In this document: positions 1 to 11,880 of the stretch, piece by piece
Layout of the letters: each line of letters opens with the position of its first letter
How positions within the stretch are numbered: position 1 is the stretch's first letter
DNA from: Amphiduros pacificus
Taxonomy: Eukaryota; Annelida; Polychaeta; Phyllodocida; Hesionidae
NCBI GenBank assembly: GCA_949316495.1
Contig: OX439008.1
Coordinates: forward strand, 14,837,532-14,901,531
DNA length: 64,000 nt
Reading direction: 5' to 3'
Notes under the pieces: model-generated
The model's database searches: none
Told to the model about the DNA's origin: nothing
What the model saw: the letters and a program-made list of their open reading frames with translations, nothing else
Program-made: the position numbers and the translations under genes

Positions 1-3000
1 ATAAACGATCATGTCTAATTTTCTTTCCACTATTGTTCCATTCAAAGTTTTATATGGAATTGCAAATGTGCATAATATAAACACCAAAATCTTCAAAATT
101 CAAATATGTATGCCAGAAAATAACTGCTCATATTTAAATTCCCTCCCGGTATTGTTCCATTCAAAGTTTTTTATGGAATTGCAAATGTGCATAATATAAA
201 CACCAAAATCTTCAAAATTCAAATATGTATGCTAGAAAATAACTGCTCATATTTAAATTCCTTCCCGGTATTGTTCCATTCCAGGTTTTATATGGAATTG
301 AACTTGTGCATAATATAAACACCAAAATGTTCCCCATTTCAAATGTATATGCTAGAAAATAACAGAGCATATTATTCAATATAAAAACCAAAGTCTTCCA
401 AATTTCAAATGTATATACTAGAAAATAACCGAGCATATCTGATTTCCTGTCCACTATTGTTCCATTCCAAATTTTATATGAAATTTCAAAAGTGCATAAT
501 ATAACCACCAAATTCTTCCGAACTTCAACTATATATGCTAGAAACTAACTAATTTTATATGAAATTTCAAATGTGCAAATATAAACACAAAAATATTCCC
601 AATTTCAAAATGTATCTGCTAGAAAATAAACGCTCATGTCTAATTTTCTTTCCACTATTGTTCCATTCAAAGTTTCAAATATTATATGAAATTGAAATTG
701 TGATAATATTAACACCAAAAATCTTCAGAAATTCAAATATATATATACTAGAAACTAACTGAGCACATCTAAATTCATTCCCGCTATCATTCTGTTCAAA
801 TATTATATAAAATTTGAAAAATGATAATATTAAACACCAAAATCTTCCGACATTCAAATATATATATACTTGAAACTAACTGCGCACATCTAAATTCCTT
901 CCCGTTATCATTCTGTTCAACTATTATATGAAATTGTAAATGATAATATTAACACCAAAATATTCCGAAATTCAAATATATATATACGAGAACCTGGGCA
1001 CATCTAATTTCCTTCCCGTTATCATTCTGTTCAAATATTATAAGAAATTGAAAATGTGATAATATTAAACACCAAAATCTTCGGAAATTCAAATATACAT
1101 GTTAGAAACTAACTGCGCACATCTAAATTCCTTCCCGCTATCGTACCATTCAAGTTTTATATGAAATTTCCAATGTGCATAATATAAACACCAAAATCTT
1201 CCGAAATTCAAATATATATGCTAGAAACTAACTAGTTTTATATGAATTTGAAATTGTGTATAATATAAACACCCAAATCTTCCGAAAATCAAATATATAT
1301 GTTAGAAACTAACTGCGCACATCTAAATTCCTTCCCGTTATCATTCTGTTCAAATATTATAAGAAATTGAAAATGTGATAATATTAAACACCAAAATCTT
1401 ACGAAATTCAAATATACATGTTAGAAACTAACTGCGCACATCTAAATTCCTTCACGCTATCGTTTTGTTCAATTATTATATATTTGAAAAATAATAATAT
1501 TAAACACAAAAATCTTCCGACATTCAAATATAATATGTACTATAAACTAACTGCGCACATCTAAATTCCTTCCCGTTCTCGTTCTGTTCAAATATTATAA
1601 TGAAATTGAAATTGTGATAATATTAAACACCAAAAATTTTCAGAAATTCAAATATATATATACTAGAAACTAACTGCGCACATCTAAATTCCTTCCCGTT
1701 ATCATTCTGTTCAAATATTATAAGAAATTGACATTGTGATAATATTAACACCAAAATATTCCGAAATTCAAATATACATGTTAGAAACTGACTGCGCACA
1801 TCCAAATTCCTTCCCGCTACCATTCCATTCAAGTTTTATATGAAATTTCAAATGTGAATAATATAAACACCAAAATCTTCAGAAATTCAAATATATATAT
1901 ATGCTAGAAACTAACTGCGCACATCTTATTTCCTTCCCGCCATTGTTTTGTTCAAATATAATAAGAAATTGAAAATGTGATAATATTAACACCAAATTAT
2001 TCCGAAATTCAAATATATATATATCCTAGAAACTAAATGCGCACATCTAAATTCCTTCCCGTTATCGTTCTGTTCAAATATTATAAGAAATTGACCTTGT
2101 GATAATATTAACACCAAAATATTCCGAAATTCAAATATACATGTTAGAAACTAACTGCGCACATCAAAATTCCTTCCCGCTATCGTACCATTCAAGTTTT
2201 ATATGAAATTGCAAATGTGCATAATATAAACACCAAAATCTTCCGAACATCAAATATATATGTTAGAAACTAACTGCGCACATCTAAATTCCTTCCCGTT
2301 ATCATTCTGTTCAAATGTTATATGAAATCGAAATTGTGATAATATTAACACCAAAAATCTTCATAAATTCAAATATATATATACTAGAAACTAACTGCGC
2401 ACATCTAAATTCCTTCCCATTATCATTCTGTTCAAATATTATATGAAATTGACATTGTGATAATATTAACACCAAAAATCTTCAGAAATTCAAATATATA
2501 TATACTAGAAACTAACTGCGCACATCTTAATTTCCTTCCCGCCATTGTTTTGTTCAAATGTTATAAGAAATTGAAAATGTGACAATATTAACACCAAAAT
2601 ATTCCGAAATTCCAAATATATACTAGAAACTAACTGCACACATCTAAATTCCTTCCCGTTATCATTCTGTTCAAATATTATAAGAAATTGAAAATGTGAT
2701 AATAATAACCACCAAATTCTTCCGAAATTCAAATATATATATACTAGAAACTAACTGCGCACATCTAAATTCCTTCCTGCTATCGTAACATTCAAGTTTT
2801 ATATGAAATTTCAAATGTGCCTAATTTTAACCCCAAAATCTTCCGAAATTCCAATATATATATATATATATACTAGAAACTAACTGTGCACATCTAAATT
2901 CCTTCCCGCTATCATTCTGTTCAGATATTATAAGAAATTGAAAATGTGATAATATTAAACACCAAAATATTCCAAAATTCAAATATATATATACGAGAAA

Positions 3001-3552
3001 CTAACTGCGCACATCTAAATTCCTTCCCGCTATCATTCTGTTCAAATATTATATGAAATTTGAAATGTGATAATATTAAACACCAAAATATTCCGAAATT
3101 CAAATATATATATACGAGAAACTAACTGCGCACATCTAACTTCCTTCCCGCTACCATTCCAATCAAGTTTTATATGAAATTTCAAATGTGCATAATATAA
3201 ACACCAAAATCTTCTGAAGTTCCAATATATATACTAGAAACTAACTGCGCACATAAAAATTCCTTCCCGCTATCGTACCATTCAAGTTTATATGAAATTG
3301 CAAATGTGCATAATATAAACACCAAATCTTCCGAAATTCAAATATACATGCTAGAAACCAACTGCGCACATCTAAATTCCTTCCCGCTATCGTACCATTC
3401 AAGTTTTATATGAAATTGCAAATGTGCATAATATAAACACCAAATCTTCAGAAATTCAAATATACATGCTAGAAACTAACTGCGCACATCTAAATTCCTT
3501 CCCGCTATCGTACCATTCAAGTTTTATATGAAATTTCAAATGTGTATAATAG
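1..3552. repeat. Satellite array, unit about 119 bp, about 30 copies
   Basis: Head-to-tail units with a shared core (AACTGCGCACATCTAAATTCC, then a CCCGCTATC or CCCGTTATC block, then TTATATGAAATT, then AACACCAAAATCTTCCGAAA). Successive cores are 119 to 123 bp apart, for example at about 122, 241, 1431, 1550 and 1673. The array starts before the window and ends near 3552. Two unit types alternate irregularly: one reads CCATTCAAGTTTTATATG with GTGCATAATATAAAC, the other CATTCTGTTCAAATATTATA with GTGATAATATTAAAC. Two units (near 540 and 1226) share the same internal deletion, which suggests a variant copied within the array. Short open frames on both strands here are repeat by-products. Confidence 0.95.
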
Positions 3553-4117
3553 AACACCAAAAACCCTGCAAATTCCTAAACTGTTTCTATAGATGTGAGC
3601 GTGGTGGACCCCCTCCCGCCCTAGCCATCGAGACATTATATCATGGTAAATAGTAAGAAAGCACCCACTGTTGTATCCGGCTCTGCAAACGGTCCTAAAT
3701 GAAATTTTCAAAACGACGTAGTTTTGCCTTCTCTTTCTGGGTTCCCGAGCGACTGACCACGTCTCAATTTCTTTCCTTTATATACCTATTTGAAATCTGA
3801 TCAGATCTGCCCCGCTGTCATATATTGAGCAGTTTTGAAAGTGAGAACAAGACTCGCACCAAGAAAGCAACTGAAATATACGTCCTTAATCTGCAACAAT
3901 TTGGTCGCTCGTTTCCCATAAAAGACTTTGTCGCTCGACAAATTCTTATTTGTGGAATGATAGTCCTATCTTCTGTATGTGTTAATTGGTATTATGTCAT
4001 GCCACCCAGGGTACGTACATCTACCCTCTGTCCATCCCTCTGCTCTTACATACATCACCCAACTTGTGCAAATCACAGTCTGAATCAACCTGTTATAATG
4101 TGTTTGCATTGTTAGTT
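3553..4117. other. Single-copy segment next to the satellite, no gene recognised
   Basis: Sequence changes abruptly from the satellite to a more GC-rich segment (GGACCCCCTCCCGCCC near 3609). An open frame of 96 codons on the plus strand at 3825-4115 matches no family I recognise and has no splice context. It may belong to the retrotransposon stub that follows. Confidence 0.4.
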
Positions 4118-4240
4118 ACATTGTTAGACTTTTCATAATTCATTGTATGATTATCTGGTGGATAGAGTATAACTATCCTATTGCCTCACTAGAGGTCTCT
4201 CTGAGAATAAATATTTTGTATTGTATTGTATTGTATTGTA
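4118..4240 (+). mobile_element. Probable 3' end of a LINE-type retrotransposon with a (TTGTA)n tail
   Basis: The segment runs into GAGAATAAATATTTTG and then four or more TTGTA units (4216-4238). A short 3' UTR with an AATAAA-like signal followed by a 5-bp microsatellite is typical of several non-LTR retrotransposon clades in invertebrates. No reverse transcriptase sequence is visible, so this would be a heavily 5'-truncated copy. The upstream limit is uncertain and the clade cannot be named from this piece alone. Confidence 0.35.
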
Positions 4241-6059
4241 TTGGTCAATGGTCTGTCAGAGCACTTTGAGGACTTCAAAGCCTAACAGTGTAAACATTAT
4301 GTAATAGTAAACACAGGACAGGGTGTTCCTCTGACTATGATGGCACAGATATAATCCTTTCATGTTAGCTAGAAATCTCTACAGCACTTAAATTGATGTC
4401 TGCAGAGTTGTACCTCTTCGGTTTTTGTTCAAATTGATCATGACTGACTAGCTTTACTGGATGTTGTCAAGACATAAACTAATGATCCTGGTAATATGTC
4501 AGATGTGCAGAGCAGATTTAGAGTCTGTCATCAGCAGGTCAATTGTGTGGCCCTGTATGAGGCTCTCTTTGTGGGATGCATTTTAGTATTACATTGACTA
4601 CAAGAAGTAGTTACCCACATGATTATCTTGCATGGGAAATTTAGACAAAAGCTTGTAGGTGGATTTATTAAAAGTTAGATGTGTTTTGATTGCCCTCACA
4701 GCAGGGTGGTTTCATGCCCCTGTGCCAGCAGAGATGACAATCAGCCCCTTGTCCGAGATTATCAACACCTCATGAGGTATTGATATCATGTTTACCCACT
4801 TCCAGAATTTGCCACATCCAGATATATGTTACAATCAACTCTCACCATCTTTTCTGCCAACACCCAGTATAATTTTGTGACAATTAGAATTTTGATGAAA
4901 GCATGAAATATCATTATCATTATTCAACTTTTTTCATGGATTTACCATTTTCAAAAGAAAGAAACTTTAAGATTTATTAATAGATATGCTAATAATTATT
5001 TCTAGGGGTGGTTTTCCAGCAAAGATTTGTATATTGAAAAATATTATGTCAAAGAAATAAAGTAAAAATCATCTTGATGAGATGATGTATAACAGTAACA
5101 TTCTAAGATCAAAATGTGTACAAAATGTTAACAAGTGACAAAGCAATCTGATATCATGTGGCATCAGTGGAGTGTCCATGGTGGTGGAGCATCTGTCACA
5201 CCTCACAACTTGCAAAGAGCCTTTATCAATTACATAGGGTCTTTTCTGAATGTGTAATCACAACGTTTGACAAGCTGGTGTGCTTGATAACTAATTCTGG
5301 GTGATGAACCCTGATGACTTTATTGCCCCATTTAGCCACATGTGTTCTGCATAATGTAAGTCAATCCACATTCAATTGATGGGATAGATATACATATTGT
5401 TGGAAAGATGGGATTGATGGTGAATTGCTTGGGCCTTTGGCCATGGATGAATATTTCAGGCAAATTCATGAAAACAACTGTCCCAAAATCCTCGTGTTTT
5501 CCTCATGTAGTATATGTTATATTTCAAGCAATATCTTTATTTGTTTGATGTCAGATAGCAGCGGCATCAAGTGCATCTTCTATGACATAAAATGCATATC
5601 ACATGTTACAGAGAAACAGAAGAGAGATGCTGAACATTTCTATCTTCTGGTGCAAAACATGATCTGAACATCCTGCATTTATCCCTCTTCATGGAACAAC
5701 AGCAGTATCAAGTATGCGAGATTATATTACATGAGATATTATGAGCACAGGTGATTGGTTGATCTCCTGCCCTCCTCATGAGAAGTACCAGTGTCCAACA
5801 TCGCGAGTGGTCAATGCAAAAAAGTCTGTCAAATTCACTATGATTAGTGTGGTGGGTCAAATATTGCATTTGTAATTCTCTCGGCTGCAAAGACTGTGAT
5901 GAGTGTAGCAAAAACGATGATCGCAATCTTCCAGCATAGTCAAATCTCCCCTAGTTGCTAAGAATGTATTTGCCAGATCTTCTCAGTGATTAACTTGAGG
6001 TGATATTCAAGTCTTGGCATTTCCGACCTTAATTCACTCAGAAATATTTAACATGGTTG
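4241..6059. other. AT-rich single-copy DNA, nothing recognised
   Basis: No repeat, RNA gene or convincing exon seen. The longest plus-strand frame (80 codons at 5425-5667) has no recognisable motif and no splice signals that would make it an exon. Confidence 0.5.
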
Positions 6060-6480
6060 TTATCTAATTTGCTGTAATCATGGCCGAGGACGGAATGGGC
6101 ACGCTTTGTCCGAAATGGCGGAATTAAAGGCAGGGGTCTGGATCGTGAGGTCAAAACATTTGACCCCTTGGGGTAGGATTAATCCGGTTTGGCTGTGAGC
6201 ATAAAATCAAATTGTCTGTACTAATAAATATCTCCATTGCATTATTAAACTAGTCATGAAATGGCGCAAGTAATCTAGTGGCTCCACCTAGCGGGAGAGG
6301 GCCGGGATAAATGGAGGAAGCAGCCCCTATTCTTCCCACTCGTATATTGGTCACTAAATGATTTGGTGCTAACACGGCCGAACATGAACTCGTCGTCCAC
6401 CAATCTCCTAAACTGCATGCCAACATCATAAGCTGTGATTGGTTGTATTTCTCCAGGGCCACGTTGTCTGATCAGTGGAA
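6060..6480. promoter_or_regulatory. Motif-rich block, possible conserved non-coding element
   Basis: GC content rises here. It contains AAATGGCGG (a YY1-like core, near 6112), an inverted pair of nuclear-receptor half-sites AGGTCA (6148-6153) and TGACCC (6161-6166) separated by 7 bp, and the palindrome GGATTAATCC (6176-6185), a paired K50-homeodomain (Otx/Bicoid type) site. Such clustering suggests cis-regulatory DNA. The minus-strand frame at 6250-6462 (70 codons) is not recognisable as protein. Function is inferred from motifs only. Confidence 0.25.
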
Positions 6481-6661
6481 TCGTTCTGCTAATATAGGCA
6501 TTCGACGTGGGACGTAATTCTGCACAGATTTTTGTGCTTCAATGCCAAACTTCCCGCCAGTTTTCTCTCTGAGTCTCTTGGTCGGCCACAAGTCTCGTTA
6601 ACTCTAAACCGGCTGTGACTCCATCCTCAATAAAATCTCACGACTGTGAGCTCATTAATTA

Positions 6662-6665
<4 letters not shown>

Positions 6666-6716
<51 letters not shown>
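6666..6716. repeat. (AT)n microsatellite
   Basis: Uninterrupted AT dinucleotides for about 50 bp. Confidence 0.97.
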
Positions 6717-6719
<3 letters not shown>

Positions 6720-7037
6720 AATTTATATTCATGATCATGTCACATTCTATCCCTTGTTGTCATTAAAAAAATGTCAAGCTTTTATAAAATGTTCAGATTT
6801 TACCATTTAAAAACAGCAGAAAAAGCCTGGTATATTATCAATAATTCATCACATATCATTAAGGAGACAAAGATTGCTGGGTTCTTAGTTATTTACTTGA
6901 TTCTGAAAGATTATAGCATTATTCTTATATAAAACATAGGCCAATGGCCTTAGAGCTGTGCTGATCATTGGTTTTACTGACGATGTCAACACAGCTGAAA
7001 AATGAATAATTTCTCTTGCTTGTTGAAATTCACTTGA
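6717..7037. other. AT-rich single-copy DNA, nothing recognised
   Basis: Lies between the AT microsatellite and the SINE target site. No feature seen. Confidence 0.5.
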
Positions 7038-7046
7038 GGAGTCAGG

Positions 7047-7262
7047 TTTGTTTGTTCGTTTGGGGTTTTACATCACTTTCAACATTATTTCAGTCATTTC
7101 GTAATGAGACCTACTTGTAGCAGATATAGTGCTGTCTCACTGATTTACAAGAACAACGGGTTAACCCTTTAGGCACGGGCCTCAGCTCATATGGGAAATT
7201 GAATCATGAGTTCAATCACGGCATGGCCGGGGATCGAACCCACGACCTTAGGATCACCACTG
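7047..7262 (-). mobile_element. tRNA-derived SINE, 5'-truncated, with target-site duplication
   Basis: Read on the minus strand it has the tRNA B box (GGTTCGATCCC), the body including GGGTTAACCCGTTG, the 3' domain TGAAATGACTGAAATAATG and TTGAAAGTGATGTAAAACCCC, and an AAAC-rich tail. It matches the copy at 22033-22357 but lacks the A-box head and about 46 bp of the middle (the part holding GTGACCGGGTGGG). A perfect 9-bp direct repeat GGAGTCAGG flanks it at 7038-7046 and 7263-7271. The truncation therefore happened at insertion, as in LINE-driven reverse transcription. Confidence 0.9.
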
Positions 7263-7271
7263 GGAGTCAGG

Positions 7272-8423
7272 ATTGCAGAAATTTAAATTTATGTCCATTC
7301 AGGAATAATCTTTCCTTTCTAATTTATCAAATAATCAGTTCATCAAATTAATAGCCAATGATTTTATTTTTTGACAACTGTCTTATTTATTAGATTACAG
7401 AGTATGATTGCCAAAGAGGACCTATCCCTGACATTTCCCTGACAATTTCTTGACCTTGAAAAAATTTCTTTTTCCCTGACTTTCCCCTAACCTGTGGCAA
7501 CCTTGCAGAGGCTATCCAGGCATCTTAATGTTCAATTGAAAGTTTCTGGTGCACTGACAAATATTAGTTAAATTTAATTTCAATTTCCTGATAATGTGCC
7601 ATGTTAATGATAGGTGTCACTGCAAACCCTTTGATTTCATATTGCTCTTTAGGTAAGCTTTAACTGTAATTTCCCAATAAAAAAGAGTGTGTATTACGCA
7701 GCTGTTAATGATTCCTTTATGTTGAATGTAAATTATCCTGCTTAGAAAGTCAATTTTCTTCTGTTCTATCAAAAGCTAATAATGACGTTTTAATTAATAC
7801 TCACAATATTGGCAAGTATCACAGACTAACGTCATTATCTTACAATATTTGTGATTACGTATTTGTTCTAATTACTTGGAATTCAATCTACCTAAACTTT
7901 CAAGATAATTGTTTGGTTAATGATAATACCATATAATAGCGGCTTATTTAGATCTCATTTCTGTCTTGAATTTTCCACTTTGAAAGTAAACTTAATAAAG
8001 CGTTTATATTCAATTTGATTCATTTCTTGATTTCTCACTGAGCATAACACAAACATCGTGTCTAAAAAAAGAATATAAAACTAAAATTAAAATTAAATAA
8101 GGTAATCAAAATTGTTAATTGTGATTGAAATCTTATACACAATTAAGCCCTCAGCAACAAACATGAAGATGACAGGGCTAGAACAATTTACCTCAGGAAA
8201 ATCATGCCTTTTTTAATCATATTTATTAAGGAAAAAGAAAATTCCTGGAAAATTTACAAATCTTATCTTCAGACATTAGATGGGAAGAAATTTTGGGATT
8301 AAATATTATTTTCTCCTTCTTATGAATATAGTGTATTTGTCAGTTTATTTGATAATTTTAAACTATATGCTGTGCAACCGTTGTTGAATTGTTGTAAGAC
8401 ATACTGTTCATGATGAGGATGAG
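7272..8423. other. AT-rich single-copy DNA with motif-dense middle
   Basis: No gene recognised. The part from about 7600 to 7840 holds AGGTGTCAC (T-box-like, near 7611), CAGCTG next to TTAATGA (near 7700) and the inverted CRE-type pair listed separately, so it could be regulatory. Confidence 0.4.
7779..7838. promoter_or_regulatory. Inverted 11-bp repeat containing CRE half-sites
   Basis: ATAATGACGTT (7779-7789) and its exact reverse complement AACGTCATTAT (7828-7838) are separated by 38 bp that include TTTTAATTAATA, a homeodomain-type site. Each arm carries a TGACGT half-site of CREB/ATF type. It could equally be the remnant of a tiny inverted-repeat element. Confidence 0.35.
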
Positions 8424-8789
8424 TAGTGAGCCATTGTATTTGATGCTGACCCAGTTCTGTGAGGTTGAGTTGTGAGCCATTGTATTTGATGCTGACCCAG
8501 TTCCGTGAGGCTGAGTAATGAGCCATTGTATTTGATGCTGACCCAGTTCTGTGAGGTTGAGTAGTGAGCCATTGTATTTGATACTGACCCAGTTCTGTGA
8601 GGTTGAGTAGTGGGCCATTGTATTTGATACTGACCCAGTTCTGTGTGGTTGAGTAGTGGGCCATTGTATTTGATGTTGACCCAGTTATGTGAGGCTGAGT
8701 AGTGAGCCATTGTATTTGATACTGACCCAGTTCTGTGAGGTTGAGTAGTGAGCCATTGTATTTGATACTGACCCAGTTCTGTGAGTAAA
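8424..8789. repeat. Minisatellite, 46-bp unit, about 8 copies
   Basis: Core GAGCCATTGTATTTGATGCT recurs at 8428, 8474, 8520, 8566 and onward every 46 bp. The unit has no stop codon in any minus-strand frame, and 46 is not a multiple of 3, so all three minus frames stay open and one frame of 167 codons (8320-8823) cycles through them. That frame encodes the same peptides (NWVSIKYNGS, ELGQYQIQWL, TGSASNTMAHYS) in rotation, as expected from a repeat and not from a selected protein. Confidence 0.95.
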
Positions 8790-9310
8790 GAGGGGCTTGA
8801 GTGGGTGATAAGACAGGCTGCATATTAAATCACCTGACACAGCGACTGAGCTCGGCTCATCCCAACTTCTGCTACGTCCTCTGTCCCCGCAATAAAACAA
8901 ACTGCTTTAACACCTTCTCAAGACAGATTCTACTTTACGTGATAAAACAGGCTAAACAATTACGTCTATTGAGGTCAAATGACCATTCTCTCCCTCAGAG
9001 CAGCTTATATTCGGAGCAATAAAACAAACCAATCGGCTACTTCTCACAATCCTTTCTGCTTAATGGCACTGAGGGAAAAAAAACAACACGAACACACATT
9101 TGGCTTTCCTGTAATATGGGGATATTGCAGTACCTGTCTTATCAAGGGGAGAAAACTCTATTTACATTCTGGAAATATTAATCTAGAAAATGTGCCAATA
9201 ATGTCAAAGCTTTTTTGTGTAGATAAAGCCAGTCTGCCTCGAGGTGCATACATATCAACATGCATAATAATTAGCATATTTTATCCATATATTCTAGATC
9301 ATAGTATTGT
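8790..9310. other. Single-copy DNA, nothing recognised
   Basis: Overlapping plus-strand frames at 8801-9022 and 8979-9362 show no known domain and no splice context. Confidence 0.45.
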
Positions 9311-9492
9311 ACATTTTTTATGTTTTACATCACTTTCACCATTAGTATTAGTTATTTCATGACAAGTCCTCCAGTCACGGGTTAACCTTTCAGACTGAGA
9401 CCTCAGCTCCAGTGAGAAAATGTAACATGAATTCAATACAGTCATGGTCTGGAATCGAACCCATGACATTTGTATCATCACATTTGGGTTCA
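9311..9492 (-). mobile_element. Old, diverged SINE copy
   Basis: Minus-strand reading gives the B-box remnant GGTTCGATTCC, GGTTAACCCGTG and the 3' piece GTGATGTAAAAC seen in the other SINE copies. Many substitutions and lost segments mark it as older. The (AAAC) tail is replaced by an A-rich stretch and no clear target-site duplication remains. Confidence 0.75.
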
Positions 9493-10240
9493 TATGTGAG
9501 TTTTCATTGTGGTCACTTTTTTTAAGGATGTGAATTTTACTTCACTTTATGGATATTAATGACAGAGATGCAATTCCAGGATTGAAATAATTCAATCTTG
9601 TTATTTAATCTCTTTTTTTCCAAATATAACATCTCATGACACAACACTATGCATTCTAAAAAATGATAATTTTCAGTGGCCATGTACCTCAACTGATATG
9701 TATACCTGATAAGATAAGAGTATTTATATAAAAGATACAAATGATCCATTCCTATGCATGAATATATTGCGGTCCAGTTTGTATGGACAATTGTGTGGTC
9801 TTGCACTCCCAGGACCTAAGCGATATATGGATTTCTCTTCGGCAGACCTCCCGGAAGAGTTCACCACAGCATTTACACAGAGAAGGCTGGTAGAGATGTG
9901 ATGATATGCCGGCCTCAACTAATGACCTTCATGAGCACAGTCACTTCCAGAAATGCCTTCACAGTTCATCACTAATATCTGTGAGAGAGTAAATAAAGAT
10001 GCCATCTAACTGCTGACAGTGGTTACTCTCAAACTAGACAGAAAGGCCTTGAAAGTTGACCTTATGTCACCTTTGACACCTTATTTGTTAAGACATAACT
10101 TCACAATTTTGCACAACATCTAATTTGAGGGAAAATTCTTTCATTGCTCTCAAGCTCTCTTCAGCCTGATGTGGCCTGAATATAGCCATAGTTTCCTGGG
10201 GAAATAGTAAATCCGTTTAGAGAAATAGTTGTCATGCAAC
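9493..10240. other. AT-rich single-copy DNA, nothing recognised
   Basis: No repeat or exon-like segment seen. Small minus-strand frames at 9537-9918 have no recognisable features. Confidence 0.45.
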
Positions 10241-10570
10241 ATCATGTGACATTCAGGGGCTTCAATGCGACATTCAGGGGCTACTATGTGACATTCAGGG
10301 GTTACTATGTGACATTCAGGGGCTACTATGTGACATTCAGAGGCAACTATGTGACATTTACAGCCAACTATGCGGCATTCAGAGCCAACTATGTGACACT
10401 CAGAGGTTACTATGTGACATTTATAGGCAACTATGTGATATTTATAGGCAACTAAGTGACATTCTGAGGTCGCTATGTAACATTCTGAGGCCGCTATGTA
10501 ACATTCTGAGGCCACTATGTGACATTCTGAGGCCACTATGTGACATTCTGAGGCCACTATGTGACATTCT
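10241..10570. repeat. Minisatellite, 21-bp unit, about 16 copies
   Basis: Unit ACTATGTGACATTCAGGGGC with variants, spaced 21 bp (for example GACATTCAGG at 10248, 10269 and 10290). Because 21 is a multiple of 3, open frames on both strands encode 7-residue repeats (YVTFRGY on plus, VASECHI on minus). The 135-codon minus frame and the 73-codon plus frame are best read as by-products. Confidence 0.95.
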
Positions 10571-11454
10571 TGCTTTGATAACAGGAGGTTGTCACATCAT
10601 ACAGCATATATCATGCCGGTTTACTACAAATTACTTCCCCCTCCACATTTTACACCTGTTACAGATAAAAATTTATTTTTACTTCAATACACAACAATGA
10701 TATTTTCAGAATCTAAATACTGATACATTTATGCAGAGATACATAGTAGTTCTGTTAATAAGTAAAAACTTCAAAACAACTTAAAATTACAAAAGTTAAA
10801 ATCATGAATTGTTGCAAAAATGTTTTCCTTACAAATAGACTTTGCTAAAACCTAAGATAAAGATACTACAAAAAGATATTTTTTTACAATCACAGAAATC
10901 TGTTTTCTATGTTTGTCATTACAAAGGTAGTCTGCATTCTTTTTCCAGTGCACATCATCCCAGTGAAAACGGATATCATAAAATAACTGTATATGAGCAA
11001 AAAAAAAGTGTTCGGATGAAAATATCCAATATTAGAACATCAAAAACATGGCATAGCATATTTCTCACGAGTTGTGTATCGGCTTGTAGGACAGGATGTC
11101 GCACCATTGATCGCTTCATATTGACCCACATTTAGGTCAACTATTGAACAGAACGGTCATGACCCTACTAAGGTCAAAGAGAATAACGTATTTCATCCTC
11201 ACAGTCATTTCTTTTTCATACTTTTCTATAGTCACGTCAATTGATAGCGATGCTATATATTCCTGTGTCATTTCTTATATATAAATTTGTAAAATAATCA
11301 TATATTTATTTAATCTTTATCACCAAAGCATATTTATTCCTAACGGGAACACCCATACATCTCAAATAATAGTTCAAAGCCTTTAAATAAATAAAAAGGA
11401 GAGACGAGTTCCAGTTGGAGCATTTTGAAACCGTGTATAGGTAGCCCATGCTAG
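10571..11454. other. AT-rich single-copy DNA, nothing recognised
   Basis: Contains A- and T-rich runs and a 97-codon plus frame at 10842-11135 with no recognisable motif. Confidence 0.45.
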
Positions 11455-11880
11455 CTGTAATAACTAAGTCTCCACAGGGTCCGCCACAATCCCACAAAAC
11501 AGGCCGTAAAAAACAAGGCGAATTACAAGTTTTACCAGTGTCATTGAAACAGTCTCCCCAGCGAGCGAGCAAGCCAGCTGTGCATGATTAAGGGGACGGT
11601 CACAGCGACATTGCACAGTCTGATTTCTACGAAACTGCGTCCACGGATGCGGCGTTGTCGCCGTGTTTGCACCAATGTCGTGCCTGAGCGGGCATGCCCT
11701 CTGAAGAAAATGAGCCACTCCTGCAGGACCAATGCCTCGCCTCTCGTAGTTAATTGAATTTCTCGAAGAAGTGAAGCCCAGCAAGAATTTTAATAACTGA
11801 CCGACTACGAAACACCAAACTGAGGTTAGTGCAGATGATAATGCCGAAGTGAGAAGGCAATGATTCTTGCTCAAATAAAC
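11455..11880. promoter_or_regulatory. CpG-rich block, possible promoter or regulatory element
   Basis: CpG is dense compared with the flanks (CAGCGAGCGAGC near 11569, GCGGCGTTGTCGCCGTG near 11651, CTCGCCTCTCGTAG near 11731). A 136-codon minus-strand frame (11464-11874) covers almost the whole block and a second minus frame overlaps it. Neither resembles a family I know. High CpG in an otherwise CpG-poor window suggests an unmethylated element such as a promoter, or a coding exon on the minus strand. I cannot separate these by eye. Confidence 0.3.

Noticed and set aside
8320-8823. 167-codon minus-strand frame
   Set aside because: It follows a 46-bp minisatellite through all three phases; the same peptides recur in each phase, which selection on a protein would not produce.
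10150-10557. 135-codon minus-strand frame with 7-residue repeats
   Set aside because: Explained by the 21-bp minisatellite, which is open on the other strand too. No start context, domain or transcript evidence.
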